This document shows, piece by piece, positions 1 to 7,716 of a stretch of 19,312 bases of DNA; the stretch's first letter is position 1, and every line of letters begins with the position of its first letter. The stretch covers positions 1 to 19,312 of the forward strand of contig CALEYV010000006.1 in the NCBI GenBank assembly GCA_937927875.1, given 5' to 3'. Under the pieces are notes generated by a model. That model was not told the origin of the DNA. It searched no databases and worked only from the letters and a program-made list of their open reading frames with translations. The DNA is from an uncultured Actinomycetes bacterium (GTDB lineage: Bacteria > Actinomycetota > Acidimicrobiia > IMCC26256 > PALSA-555). The position numbers were made by a program, and so were the translations under genes.

Positions 1-1037
1 CCCGCCTGCAAGGCGGCGAGCTCGGCGGTTGGCTCCCCCACCCGCCAGCGCGCCTCGGGACGCCGGCGCAGCACCCCGAGCCCGGAGCAGGGCGCGTCGA
101 CGAGCGCCCGGTCGACGCTCGCGGCGGCGATCGGCAGGCGACGACCATCGGCGAGCACCGACCGGACGTTCTCGAGCCCGAGGCGTCGCGCCGCGTCTCG
201 GACCCGGTCCAGCCGACCCGCGTGCGCGTCGACCGCGACCACCACACCGGTGTCGACACCCTCGGCCAATCCGGTCGACTTCCCGCCCGGCGCCGCCGCC
301 ACGTCGAGCACCACGTCGCCCGCCCGCGCCTGCACGAGCGTCGCCACCGCCTGGCTGGCCTCGTCCTGCGGTGTCGCCCGTCCCTCGCGCACCGCCGGCA
401 GCGCGGCCGGGTCGCCGGCGCCGCGAACCGCGACCGCGTCGGGGACCAGACCGCCCCGGGTCACCTGGGCCCCGCTCGCGCCGAGCTCGGCCGCCAGCGC
501 GTCGGCGTCGGTGCGCCGGGGGTTGGGGCGGAGCGTGACGAGCGGCGGCTCGTTCTCGACCTCGAGGGCGCGGAGGGCATCCTCGGCGCCGAGGTCGGCC
601 GTGAGCCGGGCCACGATCCAGTCCGGGTACGACAGCGACTCCCCGACGCTCGTCGGCTCGGGCCACGGCGGTCCGCTGCCGGCCACGCTCCGCAGCACCG
701 CGTTCACGTAGCCGCGGGCGCGCGGTGGCGCGGCGGCGACGGTCTCCCCCACCGCGGCGTGGGCCGCGACGTCGTGGAGGAGCTGGTAGGCGCCGAGGCG
801 CAGCAGCGCGCGCACGGTCGGCTCCACCGCGTCGAGCGCCTGGCGGCTGTGCGGCGCGACGAGGGCGTCGAGTCGCCGCTGCGCGCGCAGAGTCCCGTAG
901 ACGAGGTCGGTCGCGAAGGCGCGGTCGCGGGCCGGGAGATCCGTGCGCCGGAGCGCCTCGGGCAGCACCAGGTTCGAGTAGGCGCCGTCGTCGACGCGCA
1001 CGAGCACGTCGCGGGCGACCTCCCGCGCCGTCGTCAC
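1..1037 (-). CDS. rsmB: RsmB, 16S rRNA (cytosine-967-C5)-methyltransferase, 3' end missing
   Basis: SAM-dependent RNA methyltransferase that would make m5C967 in 16S rRNA. I translated it from the minus strand; 345 codons are visible and the C-terminus lies beyond the left edge (the family is about 430-450 residues). Residues 1 to about 125 form the NusB-like RNA-binding domain (REVARDVLVRV, LVYGTLR, LLRLGAYQLL, YVNAVLR). The Rossmann-type methyltransferase follows: SAM-binding loop DVAAAPGGKST at residues 245-255 and motif IV DAPCSG at 314-319 with Cys317. The catalytic motif VI cysteine is not in the window. The GTG start at 1037 overlaps the fmt stop in a GTGA arrangement, which implies translational coupling; the NusB-like domain begins right at this start. 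fmt-rsmB is a common bacterial pairing. The sequence shows the motifs; the C967 specificity is inferred from family and context. Confidence 0.93.
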   Translation of the reverse strand, partial: MTTAREVARDVLVRVDDGAYSNLVLPEALRRTDLPARDRAFATDLVYGTLRAQRRLDALVAPHSRQALDAVEPTVRALLRLGAYQLLHDVAAHAAVGETVAAAPPRARGYVNAVLRSVAGSGPPWPEPTSVGESLSYPDWIVARLTADLGAEDALRALEVENEPPLVTLRPNPRRTDADALAAELGASGAQVTRGGLVPDAVAVRGAGDPAALPAVREGRATPQDEASQAVATLVQARAGDVVLDVAAAPGGKSTGLAEGVDTGVVVAVDAHAGRLDRVRDAARRLGLENVRSVLADGRRLPIAAASVDRALVDAPCSGLGVLRRRPEARWRVGEPTAELAALQA

Positions 1038-1945
1038 GCGACCGGCAGCGCGAGCCGGCGGCGGCGGTAGCCGGCCAGCCAGGCGTCCCCGCTCACCGGG
1101 CGGCGCCCCTCGACCTGCACCTGGTCGAGGACGAGCCGGCCCGACGCGGTCCGGAGCGCGGCACCGGGCCAGACGACGTCGAAGGGCGGGCCCGGCGAGG
1201 CGCCACCCGCTTCCGGGTGCGCCGCGAGCACCTTCACCCGCTTGCCGTCGACGACCATCCAGGCGCCCGGCCGGGGGTTCCCGGCTCGCACGAGCCGGGC
1301 GAGCTCGGCCGGGGGACGCGACGGGTCGAGATGGAACTCCTCCACGGTCAGCTTCTCGGCGTACGTCGGCTCGCCGCGCTGGGGCGCGGGCTCGAGGTTC
1401 GGGAGGTCGGCGAGCACGTCGAGCAGGACCGGCGTGCCGAGGGCGACCAGCCGGTCGGTGAGCTCACCCGCTGTCTCCTCGGCGCCGATCGGCGTCGCGA
1501 CCGAGCGGTAGACGGGGCCGGTGTCGAGGCCCGCGTCGATGCGCATGATCGAGACGCCGGTCTCGGGGTCGCCGGCGAGGATGGCCCGCTCGACCGGGGC
1601 CGCGCCGCGCCAGCGGGGCAGCAGCGACAGGTGCAGGTTCACGAGGCCGAGCGGCACCGCCAGGAGCACCGGCGCCGGCAGCAGCTGCCCGAACGCGGCC
1701 ACGACGCCCGCCTCGACGCCGGCCGCGGTCAGGTCGTCGGCGACCTCGCGCGCCCGGGCCGGCGTGCGGACCGGCAGCGTGAGCTCCTCGGCCGCGGCGT
1801 GGACCGGGCTCGGCTGCGTCGCCGCGCCCCGGCCCCGGCGCCGCTCGGGCTGGGTGACGACGAGGACGATCTCGTGACCGGCGTCGTGCACGGCGCGCAG
1901 GACCGGCACCGCGGCCGCCGGTGTGCCGAAGAAGGCGACGCGCAC
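1034..1945 (-). CDS. fmt: Methionyl-tRNA formyltransferase
   Basis: Transfers the formyl group of 10-formyl-THF to Met-tRNAfMet for translation initiation in the cytoplasm. The product is 303 aa, close to the usual 310. The N-terminal Rossmann formyltransferase domain starts at once (MRVAFFGTP). The catalytic trio is visible as Asn103 and His105 (NLH) and Asp141 (GLDTGP). The family signature SLLPRWRGAAP is at 107-117. The C-terminal OB-like domain starts near residue 195 (YAEKLTVEE). The reading frame stays open upstream to 2038 inside def, but the GTG at 1945 puts the conserved MRVAFFGTP at the N-terminus and leaves a 10-nt gap after def. No strong Shine-Dalgarno is visible, so coupling to def is likely. 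def lies upstream and rsmB overlaps downstream. Confidence 0.95.
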   Translation of the reverse strand: MRVAFFGTPAAAVPVLRAVHDAGHEIVLVVTQPERRRGRGAATQPSPVHAAAEELTLPVRTPARAREVADDLTAAGVEAGVVAAFGQLLPAPVLLAVPLGLVNLHLSLLPRWRGAAPVERAILAGDPETGVSIMRIDAGLDTGPVYRSVATPIGAEETAGELTDRLVALGTPVLLDVLADLPNLEPAPQRGEPTYAEKLTVEEFHLDPSRPPAELARLVRAGNPRPGAWMVVDGKRVKVLAAHPEAGGASPGPPFDVVWPGAALRTASGRLVLDQVQVEGRRPVSGDAWLAGYRRRRLALPVA

Positions 1946-1955
1946 GCGCCGCCGA

Positions 1956-2507
1956 TCAGAGTCGGTGGTCGCCGCCCGCCAACAGGGCGCCGTCGAAGGT
2001 GCGCGTCCGCAGCTCGCGCAGCGCCGCCTTGCGAACATCGGGCTCCACGCGGTCGAGCACCAGCAGGCCGTCGAGGTGGTCGATCTCGTGCTGGATGACC
2101 CGGCCCATGAGCTCGTCGCCCTCGAGGACGACCTCGTGGCCGTCGAGGTCGAGCCCGCGCACCGTCACGACCTTCGGCCGGACGAGCTCGAAGACGAAGC
2201 CCGGCACCGAGAGGCAGCCCTCCTCGTAGGTCCACTCGTCGCGGGCGTCGACGATCTCGGGGTTGATCAGCACGCCGCTGCCACCGTTGCTGTCGGCCCC
2301 GCGCTCCTCGATCTCCGCCACGTCGTAGGTGTAGAGGCGCTTCTGGACGCCGACCTGGGGTGCGGCGAGGCCGACGCCGTGGGCCTCGCGCATCGTCTCC
2401 TGCATGGTGCCGACGAGGCGGGCCAGCTCCCCGTCGATCTCGGTGACCTCGCGGGCGCGCTGGCGCAGCACCGGGTCGCCGAACATGCGGATGGGAAACG
2501 CCGTCAC
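1956..2507 (-). CDS. def: Peptide deformylase
   Basis: Metalloenzyme that removes the formyl group from nascent proteins, the counterpart of the adjacent Fmt. The 183 aa product has all three hallmark motifs: GVGLAAPQVG at 44-53, EEGCLSVPG at 96-104 with metal ligand Cys98, and QHEIDHLDG at 139-147 with ligands His140 and His144 and catalytic Glu141. The GTG start at 2507 gives the usual N-terminus (PIRMFGDPVLR). A later ATG at the FGDP motif would cut into the conserved strand, so I prefer GTG. It starts 28 nt after the priA stop and ends 10 nt before fmt, within the priA-def-fmt-rsmB run. Confidence 0.96.
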   Translation of the reverse strand: MTAFPIRMFGDPVLRQRAREVTEIDGELARLVGTMQETMREAHGVGLAAPQVGVQKRLYTYDVAEIEERGADSNGGSGVLINPEIVDARDEWTYEEGCLSVPGFVFELVRPKVVTVRGLDLDGHEVVLEGDELMGRVIQHEIDHLDGLLVLDRVEPDVRKAALRELRTRTFDGALLAGGDHRL

Positions 2508-2535
2508 CGACCCAGGCTACCAGTCGCCTCGTTCG

Positions 2536-4314
2536 TCACACGCGCTGAGGGTCGACGTCGACGCGCACACGACCGCGTTGTCGCGCCGGTGCGAGGTCGG
2601 TGGCCGCCAGCGCGTCGGCGAGCTTGCGGGTCGACGGCGCGCGGAGCAGGGCCTGACCGTCGACGGGGCCGAGGACGTCCAGGCGCTCGCGCAGCGCGGT
2701 GGCGGCCGCCGCGACCGCGTCGGCGTCGCCGCCCAGGGCCGCGAGTCCTCCGAAGGGGGGCAGCCCGATGGCCTGGCGCCGCGCCGTCTCGGCGCGCAGC
2801 AGCGGCAGCGGGTCGCCGGTCTGCGCGGCGCGCAGCACCTCGTGGTCCGGCACCCGGGTCTGGACGAGCAGCCGGCCGCCCGCCCGCGGGTCGCCGACCA
2901 GCCGCGCGCCGCGGACCAGCAGCCACAGGGCCTGCTCGGCGGCGCGGAAGCGGGCCGCCAGCAGCTCCTGGTCGACGTCGAGGTAGGCGACGAGCCGGAC
3001 CGGCCGACCGGGCGTGACGCGATGGAGGGCGGCCTCGGTGCCGATGACGATGTCGGCGTCGGCGTCGGGCTCGGCGCCCGACTCGGTCGCGCTGACCCGC
3101 GCTCGCGGGAGCAGCGCGGCGAGGTCGTCGCGGAGCCTCCGGACCCCGGGGCGGGCCGGCCGGAGGTCGGTGGCCCCGCACACCGCGCAGACCGTCGGCC
3201 GGTCGCCGTCGCCGCGCGGGCACCGCAGTCCCCCGTCGGCCTCCACCATCGCCACGCCGCAGTGCTCGCAGCGGGCCGGCTCCCCGCACCGGCGGCAGAT
3301 CAGCAGGCGCGCCCGGCCGCGGCGGTTCAGCACGCAGACCGCCCGGCCGGCGTCGCGAAGCGCCTCGTGGAGCGCGTCGGCGAGCCGGGCCCCGAGCAGC
3401 CCCAGGCCCGGCGGCTCGGTGCGGCGGTCGACCACCTCGAGGATCGGCCACCCGCCCCGCGGATCGCCGACCGGCGCGACCGGTGGTCCGCAGGCGGCGA
3501 GCGCCTCGACGGTCGGCGCCGGGCTCACCAGCGTCGCGACCCCGTCCAGCCGGTCGAGCCGCTCCAGCAGGACGTCGCGGGCGTGCCAGGTCGGTGCCGC
3601 TTCGGCGACGAGGGCCTCGTCGGCATCGTCGAGGATGATGGCGGCCGCCAGGTCCGGCACCGGCGCGAACGCGGTCGTCCGCCCCCCGATCACGACGCAC
3701 GCGCCGCGTCGCGCCTCCCGCCACGCCGCGGTCCGCACCGCGGCGGGGTCGTCGCCGTGCAGCTCCACCACCGGGCGCCCGGTCGCGCGCACCGATTCGG
3801 CCAGCGCCGTCTGGTCGGCCCGCTGCGGCGTGCAGACGATCGTCGAGCCCTCCGAGGCCAGCAGGGACGTGACGAGCTCGGCCCGGGGGCGGACCGGCGG
3901 CCAGACGACGAGGCGACGGGGCCGGGCCGGCAGCTCCACCAGCGCGGCCGGAGCCGGGTGCACGGCGACGTCGGGCTCGGTGGGGACGTCCGAGAGCGCC
4001 ACGATCTGGGGCGGTGACGCGGCGCGCAGCAGCGACGACTGCGGCCCCGCCCACCGCCATGCGGCCCAGCGGCAGAGATCGACGAGGGCCTCGGTCGGAC
4101 CCGCCGACACGACGGCGCGCGCGGTGCGGAGCTGCTCGGCGGGCACGGCGGGCTCGGCTGGCCGCTCGAGCAGCCAGCCCCGGACCCGGCGGCCGTGGAG
4201 GTCGACCCGCACCACGGTGCCGATCGGCGGGTCGGCGTCCGGCACCGGCCGGTAGTCGAAGGGCCGGTCGACGGCGGGGACGTCCGGGAGGACCCGCCAG
4301 ACGGCCCCGGTCAC
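2536..4314 (-). CDS. priA: PriA-like primosomal protein N', helicase motifs degenerate
   Basis: PriA family protein (592 aa; E. coli PriA is about 730) that recognises stalled forks and loads the replisome. The N-terminal DNA-binding region is recognisable (VDRPFDY, GTVVRVDLHGRRVRGWLL). The usual Walker A GxGKT is absent: the expected position near residues 134-150 reads RRLVVWPPVRPRAEL. The Walker B box DEEH is replaced by DDAD at 229-232, though the following WHARDVLL is family-like. The zinc-binding insert keeps Cys340, 343, 349, 352, 365, 376 and 379, but the expected eighth ligand is Gly368. Actinobacterial PriA proteins are known to have degenerate ATPase motifs and are probably not active helicases. 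The GTG start at 4314 lies 13 nt after metK with no clear Shine-Dalgarno. Family confidence is high; any ATP-dependent unwinding is doubtful. Confidence 0.88.
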   Translation of the reverse strand: MTGAVWRVLPDVPAVDRPFDYRPVPDADPPIGTVVRVDLHGRRVRGWLLERPAEPAVPAEQLRTARAVVSAGPTEALVDLCRWAAWRWAGPQSSLLRAASPPQIVALSDVPTEPDVAVHPAPAALVELPARPRRLVVWPPVRPRAELVTSLLASEGSTIVCTPQRADQTALAESVRATGRPVVELHGDDPAAVRTAAWREARRGACVVIGGRTTAFAPVPDLAAAIILDDADEALVAEAAPTWHARDVLLERLDRLDGVATLVSPAPTVEALAACGPPVAPVGDPRGGWPILEVVDRRTEPPGLGLLGARLADALHEALRDAGRAVCVLNRRGRARLLICRRCGEPARCEHCGVAMVEADGGLRCPRGDGDRPTVCAVCGATDLRPARPGVRRLRDDLAALLPRARVSATESGAEPDADADIVIGTEAALHRVTPGRPVRLVAYLDVDQELLAARFRAAEQALWLLVRGARLVGDPRAGGRLLVQTRVPDHEVLRAAQTGDPLPLLRAETARRQAIGLPPFGGLAALGGDADAVAAAATALRERLDVLGPVDGQALLRAPSTRKLADALAATDLAPARQRGRVRVDVDPQRV

Positions 4315-4327
4315 GGGGCGGCCGGCG

Positions 4328-5524
4328 TCAGGCGAGGGACTGGGCGGCGGCGCGCAGCTCGTCCGCTTGGTCCGTGCGCTCCCACGTGAACGTCGGCTCG
4401 CTGCGACCGAAGTGGCCGTAGGCGGCGGTGCGCCGGAAGATCGGGCGGCGCAGCGACAGGTTCTCGATGATGGCGGCCGGGCGCAGGTCGAAGTGGTCGT
4501 GCACGAGCGCGGGCAGCTTGGCGGGGTCGACCTCGGAGGTGCCGAACGTCTCGACCATCACCGACACCGGGCGGGCGACGCCGATCGCGTAGGCAACCTG
4601 GACCTCGCAGCGCCGCGCGATCCCCGCCGCGACGATGTTCTTCGCCGCGTGCCGGACCGCGTACGCGGCCGACCGGTCGACCTTGGTGGGGTCCTTGCCG
4701 CTGAAGGCGCCGCCGCCGTGGCGGGCCATGCCGCCGTAGGTGTCGACGATGATCTTCCGCCCGGTCAGGCCGCAGTCGGCGTGCGGGCCGCCGAGCTCGA
4801 AGCTGCCGGTGGGGTTCACCAGCACCTCGAAGTCGTCGTCGACGAACTGCGCGGGCAGCAGCGGCTTGATGACGTGCTCGACGAGGTCGGGCTTCAGCTT
4901 GTGGTCGATGTCGATGCCGGGCGCGGTCTGGGTCGAGATCAGGACGCACGACAGCCGCTGCGGCCGGCCGTCCTCGTACTCGATGGTGACCTGGGTCTTG
5001 CCGTCCGGCCGCACGTACGGCAGCGTGCCGTCGCGGCGCACCGTGGCCAGCCGCTGCGCGAGCCGGTGCGCGAGCCAGATCGGCATCGGCATGAGGTCGT
5101 CGGTGTCGTCACAGGCGTAGCCGAACATCATCCCCTGGTCGCCGGCGCCGATCTCGTCCCAGAGGTCGCCGGCGCCCTCCTTGATCTCGGCCGCCTTGTC
5201 GACGCCCCTCGCGATGTCGGGCGACTGGTCGTCGATCTGGTGGATGACGGCGCAGGTGTTGCCGTCGAAGCCGTAGGACTCCCGGTCGTAGCCGATGCCG
5301 CGCACCGTGTCGCGCACGACCCGCTGGATGTCGACGTGGGTCGTGGTGCTGATCTCCCCGGCCACGAAGACGACGCCGGTCGTCGCCATGCTCTCGCACG
5401 CGACCCGGCTGTTGGGGTCCCCCTCGAAGATGGCGTCCAGGACCGCGTCGCTGATCTGGTCGCACATCTTGTCGGGATGACCTTCCGTCACCGACTCGGA
5501 CGTGAAGGTGAAGCGGTCGCTCAC
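4328..5524 (-). CDS. metK: S-adenosylmethionine synthetase
   Basis: Makes SAM from methionine and ATP as a cytoplasmic oligomer needing Mg2+ and K+. The 398 aa length is normal. Visible motifs are the N-terminal ESVTEGHPDKMCDQISDA (residues 10-27), the signature GAGDQGMMFGYA (126-137) and the phosphate-binding loop GGGAFSGKD (270-278). The tail GHFGRSEPTFTWE is also typical. The GTG start at 5524 overlaps the coaBC stop as GTGA and has a GAGG-type ribosome-binding site about 6 nt upstream, so it is coupled to coaBC. The neighbouring rsmB uses SAM, although metK in this position is simply a conserved actinobacterial order. Confidence 0.97.
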   Translation of the reverse strand: MSDRFTFTSESVTEGHPDKMCDQISDAVLDAIFEGDPNSRVACESMATTGVVFVAGEISTTTHVDIQRVVRDTVRGIGYDRESYGFDGNTCAVIHQIDDQSPDIARGVDKAAEIKEGAGDLWDEIGAGDQGMMFGYACDDTDDLMPMPIWLAHRLAQRLATVRRDGTLPYVRPDGKTQVTIEYEDGRPQRLSCVLISTQTAPGIDIDHKLKPDLVEHVIKPLLPAQFVDDDFEVLVNPTGSFELGGPHADCGLTGRKIIVDTYGGMARHGGGAFSGKDPTKVDRSAAYAVRHAAKNIVAAGIARRCEVQVAYAIGVARPVSVMVETFGTSEVDPAKLPALVHDHFDLRPAAIIENLSLRRPIFRRTAAYGHFGRSEPTFTWERTDQADELRAAAQSLA

Positions 5525-6759
5525 GGGTTCCTCGCTCGTGGTCCTCGCTGCTCGAGCAGGTCCCGCACGCGGTCGAGGACGATGCCCGCGAGCGTGGACT
5601 TGGGGAGGAGCGGCAGCTCCTCGGCCGAACCGTCAGAGTCCAGCAGGACGGCCCGGTTGGTGTCGACCTCGAACCCGGCGTCGGGCGCGGACACGTCGTT
5701 GGCGACGACGAGGTCGAGCCGCTTGGCGGCCAGCTTCGCCGCCGCGTGCTCGCGGAGCCGCTCGGTCTCGGCCGCGAAGCCGACGAGGACCTGGTGCCGC
5801 TTGGCGGCGCCGAGCGCGGCCAGGATGTCGGGCGTCGGCTCGAGGACCAGCTCGGGGACGCCCTCGGTCTTCTTCAGCTTCTCGTCGGCGGGCGCCTTGG
5901 GCCGGAAGTCGGCGACCGCAGCCGCCATCACGACCGCGTCGGCGGCGTCGGAGCGGGCGAGCACGGCGTCGGCCATCTCGTCGGCGGTGGTGACCGCCAC
6001 CACCTCGACGCCGGGGACGGCCGGTCGGTCGGTGGTCGTCACGAGGGTGACGCGTGCGCCGCGGCGGGCCGCGACGTCGGCGACCGCGTGCCCCATCTTC
6101 CCGGAGGACCGGTTGCCGAGGAACCGGACCGGGTCGATCGCCTCCCGGGTGCCGCCGGCGGTGACGAGGATGGACACGCCGGCCAGGTCGCCCTGCTCGG
6201 CGAGGACGCGCGCCGCGGCGACGACGATCTCGGTCGGATCGGCGAGCCGGCCGGGCCCGGCGTCGCCGCCGGCCAGGTGCCCCTGGTCGGGGCCGACGAG
6301 GTTGACGCCCCGGCCGGTGAGCGTGGCGACGTTGGCGCGCACGGCCGGGTGCTCCCACATCTCGGTGTGCATGGCCGGCGCCAGCAGCACCGGCGCGCGC
6401 GTGGCGAGGAGGGTGGCGGTGAGGAGGTCGTCGCCGAGGCCGGCCGCGGCCTTGGCGAGGAGGGTGGCGGTGGCGGGCGCGACGAGCACGAGGTCGGCCT
6501 GCTGGCCGAGGCGGGTGTGCGGCATCGGCTCGGGGGCGTCGAAGAGGTCGACGCGGGCCGGCTCGGAGGCGAGGGCGGTGAAGGTGAGCGGGCCGACGAA
6601 GCGCTGGGCGTCGGCGGTGAGCACGGGGGCGACGTGGGCACCGGCGTCGACGAGCAGGCGGCAGACCTCGACCGCCTTGTAGGCGGCGATGCCGCCGGTG
6701 ACGCCGAGAACGATGAAGCGTCCCGCCAGGCTGGCGTGGACGTCGGGAGCGGCGGTCAT
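5521..6759 (-). CDS. coaBC: Bifunctional phosphopantothenoylcysteine decarboxylase / phosphopantothenate-cysteine ligase
   Basis: Carries out two consecutive steps of coenzyme A synthesis (4'-phosphopantothenate plus cysteine to 4'-phosphopantetheine). The 412 aa product has an N-terminal FMN-dependent CoaC domain: VLGVTGGIAAYKA at 17-29, catalytic His81 (PMPHTRL), APATATLLAKAA at 95-106 and PAMHTEMW at 128-135. The common PAMN motif is PAMH here, a variant I recall from actinobacterial homologues. The C-terminal CoaB domain has VTAGGTREAIDPVR (199-212), NRSSGKMG (216-223) and the lysine-rich KLKK (294-297). ATG 6759 is chosen because it sits just before the FMN-binding strand; the open frame extends to 6831 but would overlap rpoZ. 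The start lies 25 nt after the rpoZ stop with no obvious Shine-Dalgarno. The stop overlaps metK. Confidence 0.95.
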   Translation of the reverse strand: MTAAPDVHASLAGRFIVLGVTGGIAAYKAVEVCRLLVDAGAHVAPVLTADAQRFVGPLTFTALASEPARVDLFDAPEPMPHTRLGQQADLVLVAPATATLLAKAAAGLGDDLLTATLLATRAPVLLAPAMHTEMWEHPAVRANVATLTGRGVNLVGPDQGHLAGGDAGPGRLADPTEIVVAAARVLAEQGDLAGVSILVTAGGTREAIDPVRFLGNRSSGKMGHAVADVAARRGARVTLVTTTDRPAVPGVEVVAVTTADEMADAVLARSDAADAVVMAAAVADFRPKAPADEKLKKTEGVPELVLEPTPDILAALGAAKRHQVLVGFAAETERLREHAAAKLAAKRLDLVVANDVSAPDAGFEVDTNRAVLLDSDGSAEELPLLPKSTLAGIVLDRVRDLLEQRGPRARNP

Positions 6760-6784
6760 GCTGGCGCGCCGGATCGGCGCCGCG

Positions 6785-7090
6785 TTACTCCGCGACCGGC
6801 TCGGTCGACTCGCCCTCGGCGGCGGGCTCACCCTCCGGCTCCTCGGGGAGCGGGACGGCCTCGATCTTGCCGGCCTCGATCTCCTCGAGGGAGATGGTGA
6901 GCGGCTTGCGGGAGACCGACGTCACCTGGGGCGGCACGATCTTGCCGAGGCCCTCGCCGAGCTGGTTGTAGTAGTCGTTGATCTCGCGCGCCCGCTTGGC
7001 GGCGAGGGTCACGAGCGTGAACTTGGAGCCGACCCGGTCCAAGAGGTGCTCCATGCGGGGCTCCATGAGCGAGGCCCGTCGTTCGGCCAT
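6785..7090 (-). CDS. rpoZ: RNA polymerase omega subunit
   Basis: Small RNA polymerase subunit that helps fold and assemble beta'. The 101 aa product has the actinobacterial omega core: MEPRMEHLLDRV at 9-20, SKFTLVTLAAKRAREI at 22-37, NDYYNQLGEGLG at 38-49 and VPPQVTSVSRKPL at 52-64. It ends in a Glu/Pro-rich acidic tail (residues 81-101) that is probably disordered. ATG 7090 is preferred because a GGAG sits 5 nt upstream; internal ATG codons at 7066 and 7054 lack such a site. Stop is TAA. The gene is normally next to gmk, but here a plus-strand VOC gene intervenes, so rpoZ needs its own promoter. It leads the rpoZ-coaBC-metK-priA-def-fmt-rsmB run. Confidence 0.95.
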   Translation of the reverse strand: MAERRASLMEPRMEHLLDRVGSKFTLVTLAAKRAREINDYYNQLGEGLGKIVPPQVTSVSRKPLTISLEEIEAGKIEAVPLPEEPEGEPAAEGESTEPVAE

Positions 7091-7145
7091 GCGGACTCCA
7101 AGCGATCCAGAGGGGGGACCAGGCGGTCGACCCGCCGGCGGACTC

Positions 7146-7151
7146 ATGATA
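7146..7151 (-). promoter_or_regulatory. Candidate -10 box for rpoZ
   Basis: On the minus strand the hexamer reads TATCAT, one mismatch from TATAAT, about 55 nt before the rpoZ ATG. No convincing -35 box lies 16-18 nt upstream. The 7091-7327 gap between divergent rpoZ and the VOC gene must hold promoters for both; a short inverted repeat (GGCGG at 7122-7126, CCGCC at 7132-7136) lies in the would-be rpoZ leader. I found no clear plus-strand promoter. Confidence 0.35.
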
Positions 7152-7327
7152 CCCGACGCCTCCGTCGCCTCGGCGAACGGCGGTCGATCACGGTGAGCGA
7201 GGGGCCGACCCGAATGGTCGTGCGGATCGGCTTCCTCGGGAATTCGGCCTGATCGGGTGACGCCGCAGCACAATGGCGCGATTCGCACGACGAGGCCGGG
7301 GCTGCCGCACCCCAGCGAGGAGTGACC

Positions 7328-7700
7328 GTGGACTGGAAGCTGGAGCTGGTGATCATCCCGGTGTCCGACGTGGACCGAGCGAAGGCCTTCTACACCGAGC
7401 AGGTCGGGTTCCACGCCGACCACGACCACACGGTGAGCGACGAGATCCGGTTCGTGCAGCTGACACCCCCCGGGTCGGCCTGCTCGATCGCGTTCGGGGA
7501 AGGGCCTCCTCGAGGGCGAGCCCGGCTCGGTGCGCGGGCTGCAGGTCGTCGTGCCCGACGCCCGCGCCGCCCGTGAGGAGCTGCTCGGACGCGGCGTCGA
7601 CGTCTCCGACGTCGACGAACAGCCCTGGGGCTCGTTCGTGTACTTCGCCGACCCGGACGGCAACGCCTGGTCGGTGCAGCAGATTCCGGCCCGGGGCTAG
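7328..7700 (+). pseudogene. VOC (glyoxalase-fold) family protein, frameshifted
   Basis: The only plus-strand gene. It has a single vicinal-oxygen-chelate domain of the glyoxalase/bleomycin-resistance/dioxygenase superfamily; substrate unknown. GTG 7328 is chosen because GAGGAG (7317-7322) sits 5 nt upstream. The first frame reads LELVIIPVSDVDRAKAFYTE and runs to CSIAFGEG, then degrades. From about 7500 the next frame continues the same domain (GLLEGEPGSVRGLQVVVPD, then FVYFADPDGNAWSVQQIP) to TAG at 7698-7700. One extra base, probably in the GGG run at 7502-7504, explains the break; without it the product would be about 123 aa, normal for a single VOC domain. It is either a sequencing or assembly error or a real recent inactivation. 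The conserved DPDGN near the C-terminus is intact. It ends 16 nt from the convergent gmk stop. Confidence 0.8.
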
Positions 7701-7716
7701 GACCTCCCGAACCCGC

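Noticed and set aside
2504..4060. 518-codon minus-strand frame inside priA, Arg/Pro/Gly-rich
   Set aside because: Shadow of priA in another frame; its composition is that of a GC-rich frame shift and no motif is recognisable.
7122..7136. Short inverted repeat GGCGG/CCGCC in the rpoZ leader as a regulatory hairpin
   Set aside because: A 5-bp GC stem is expected by chance in DNA this GC-rich and no known motif is matched.
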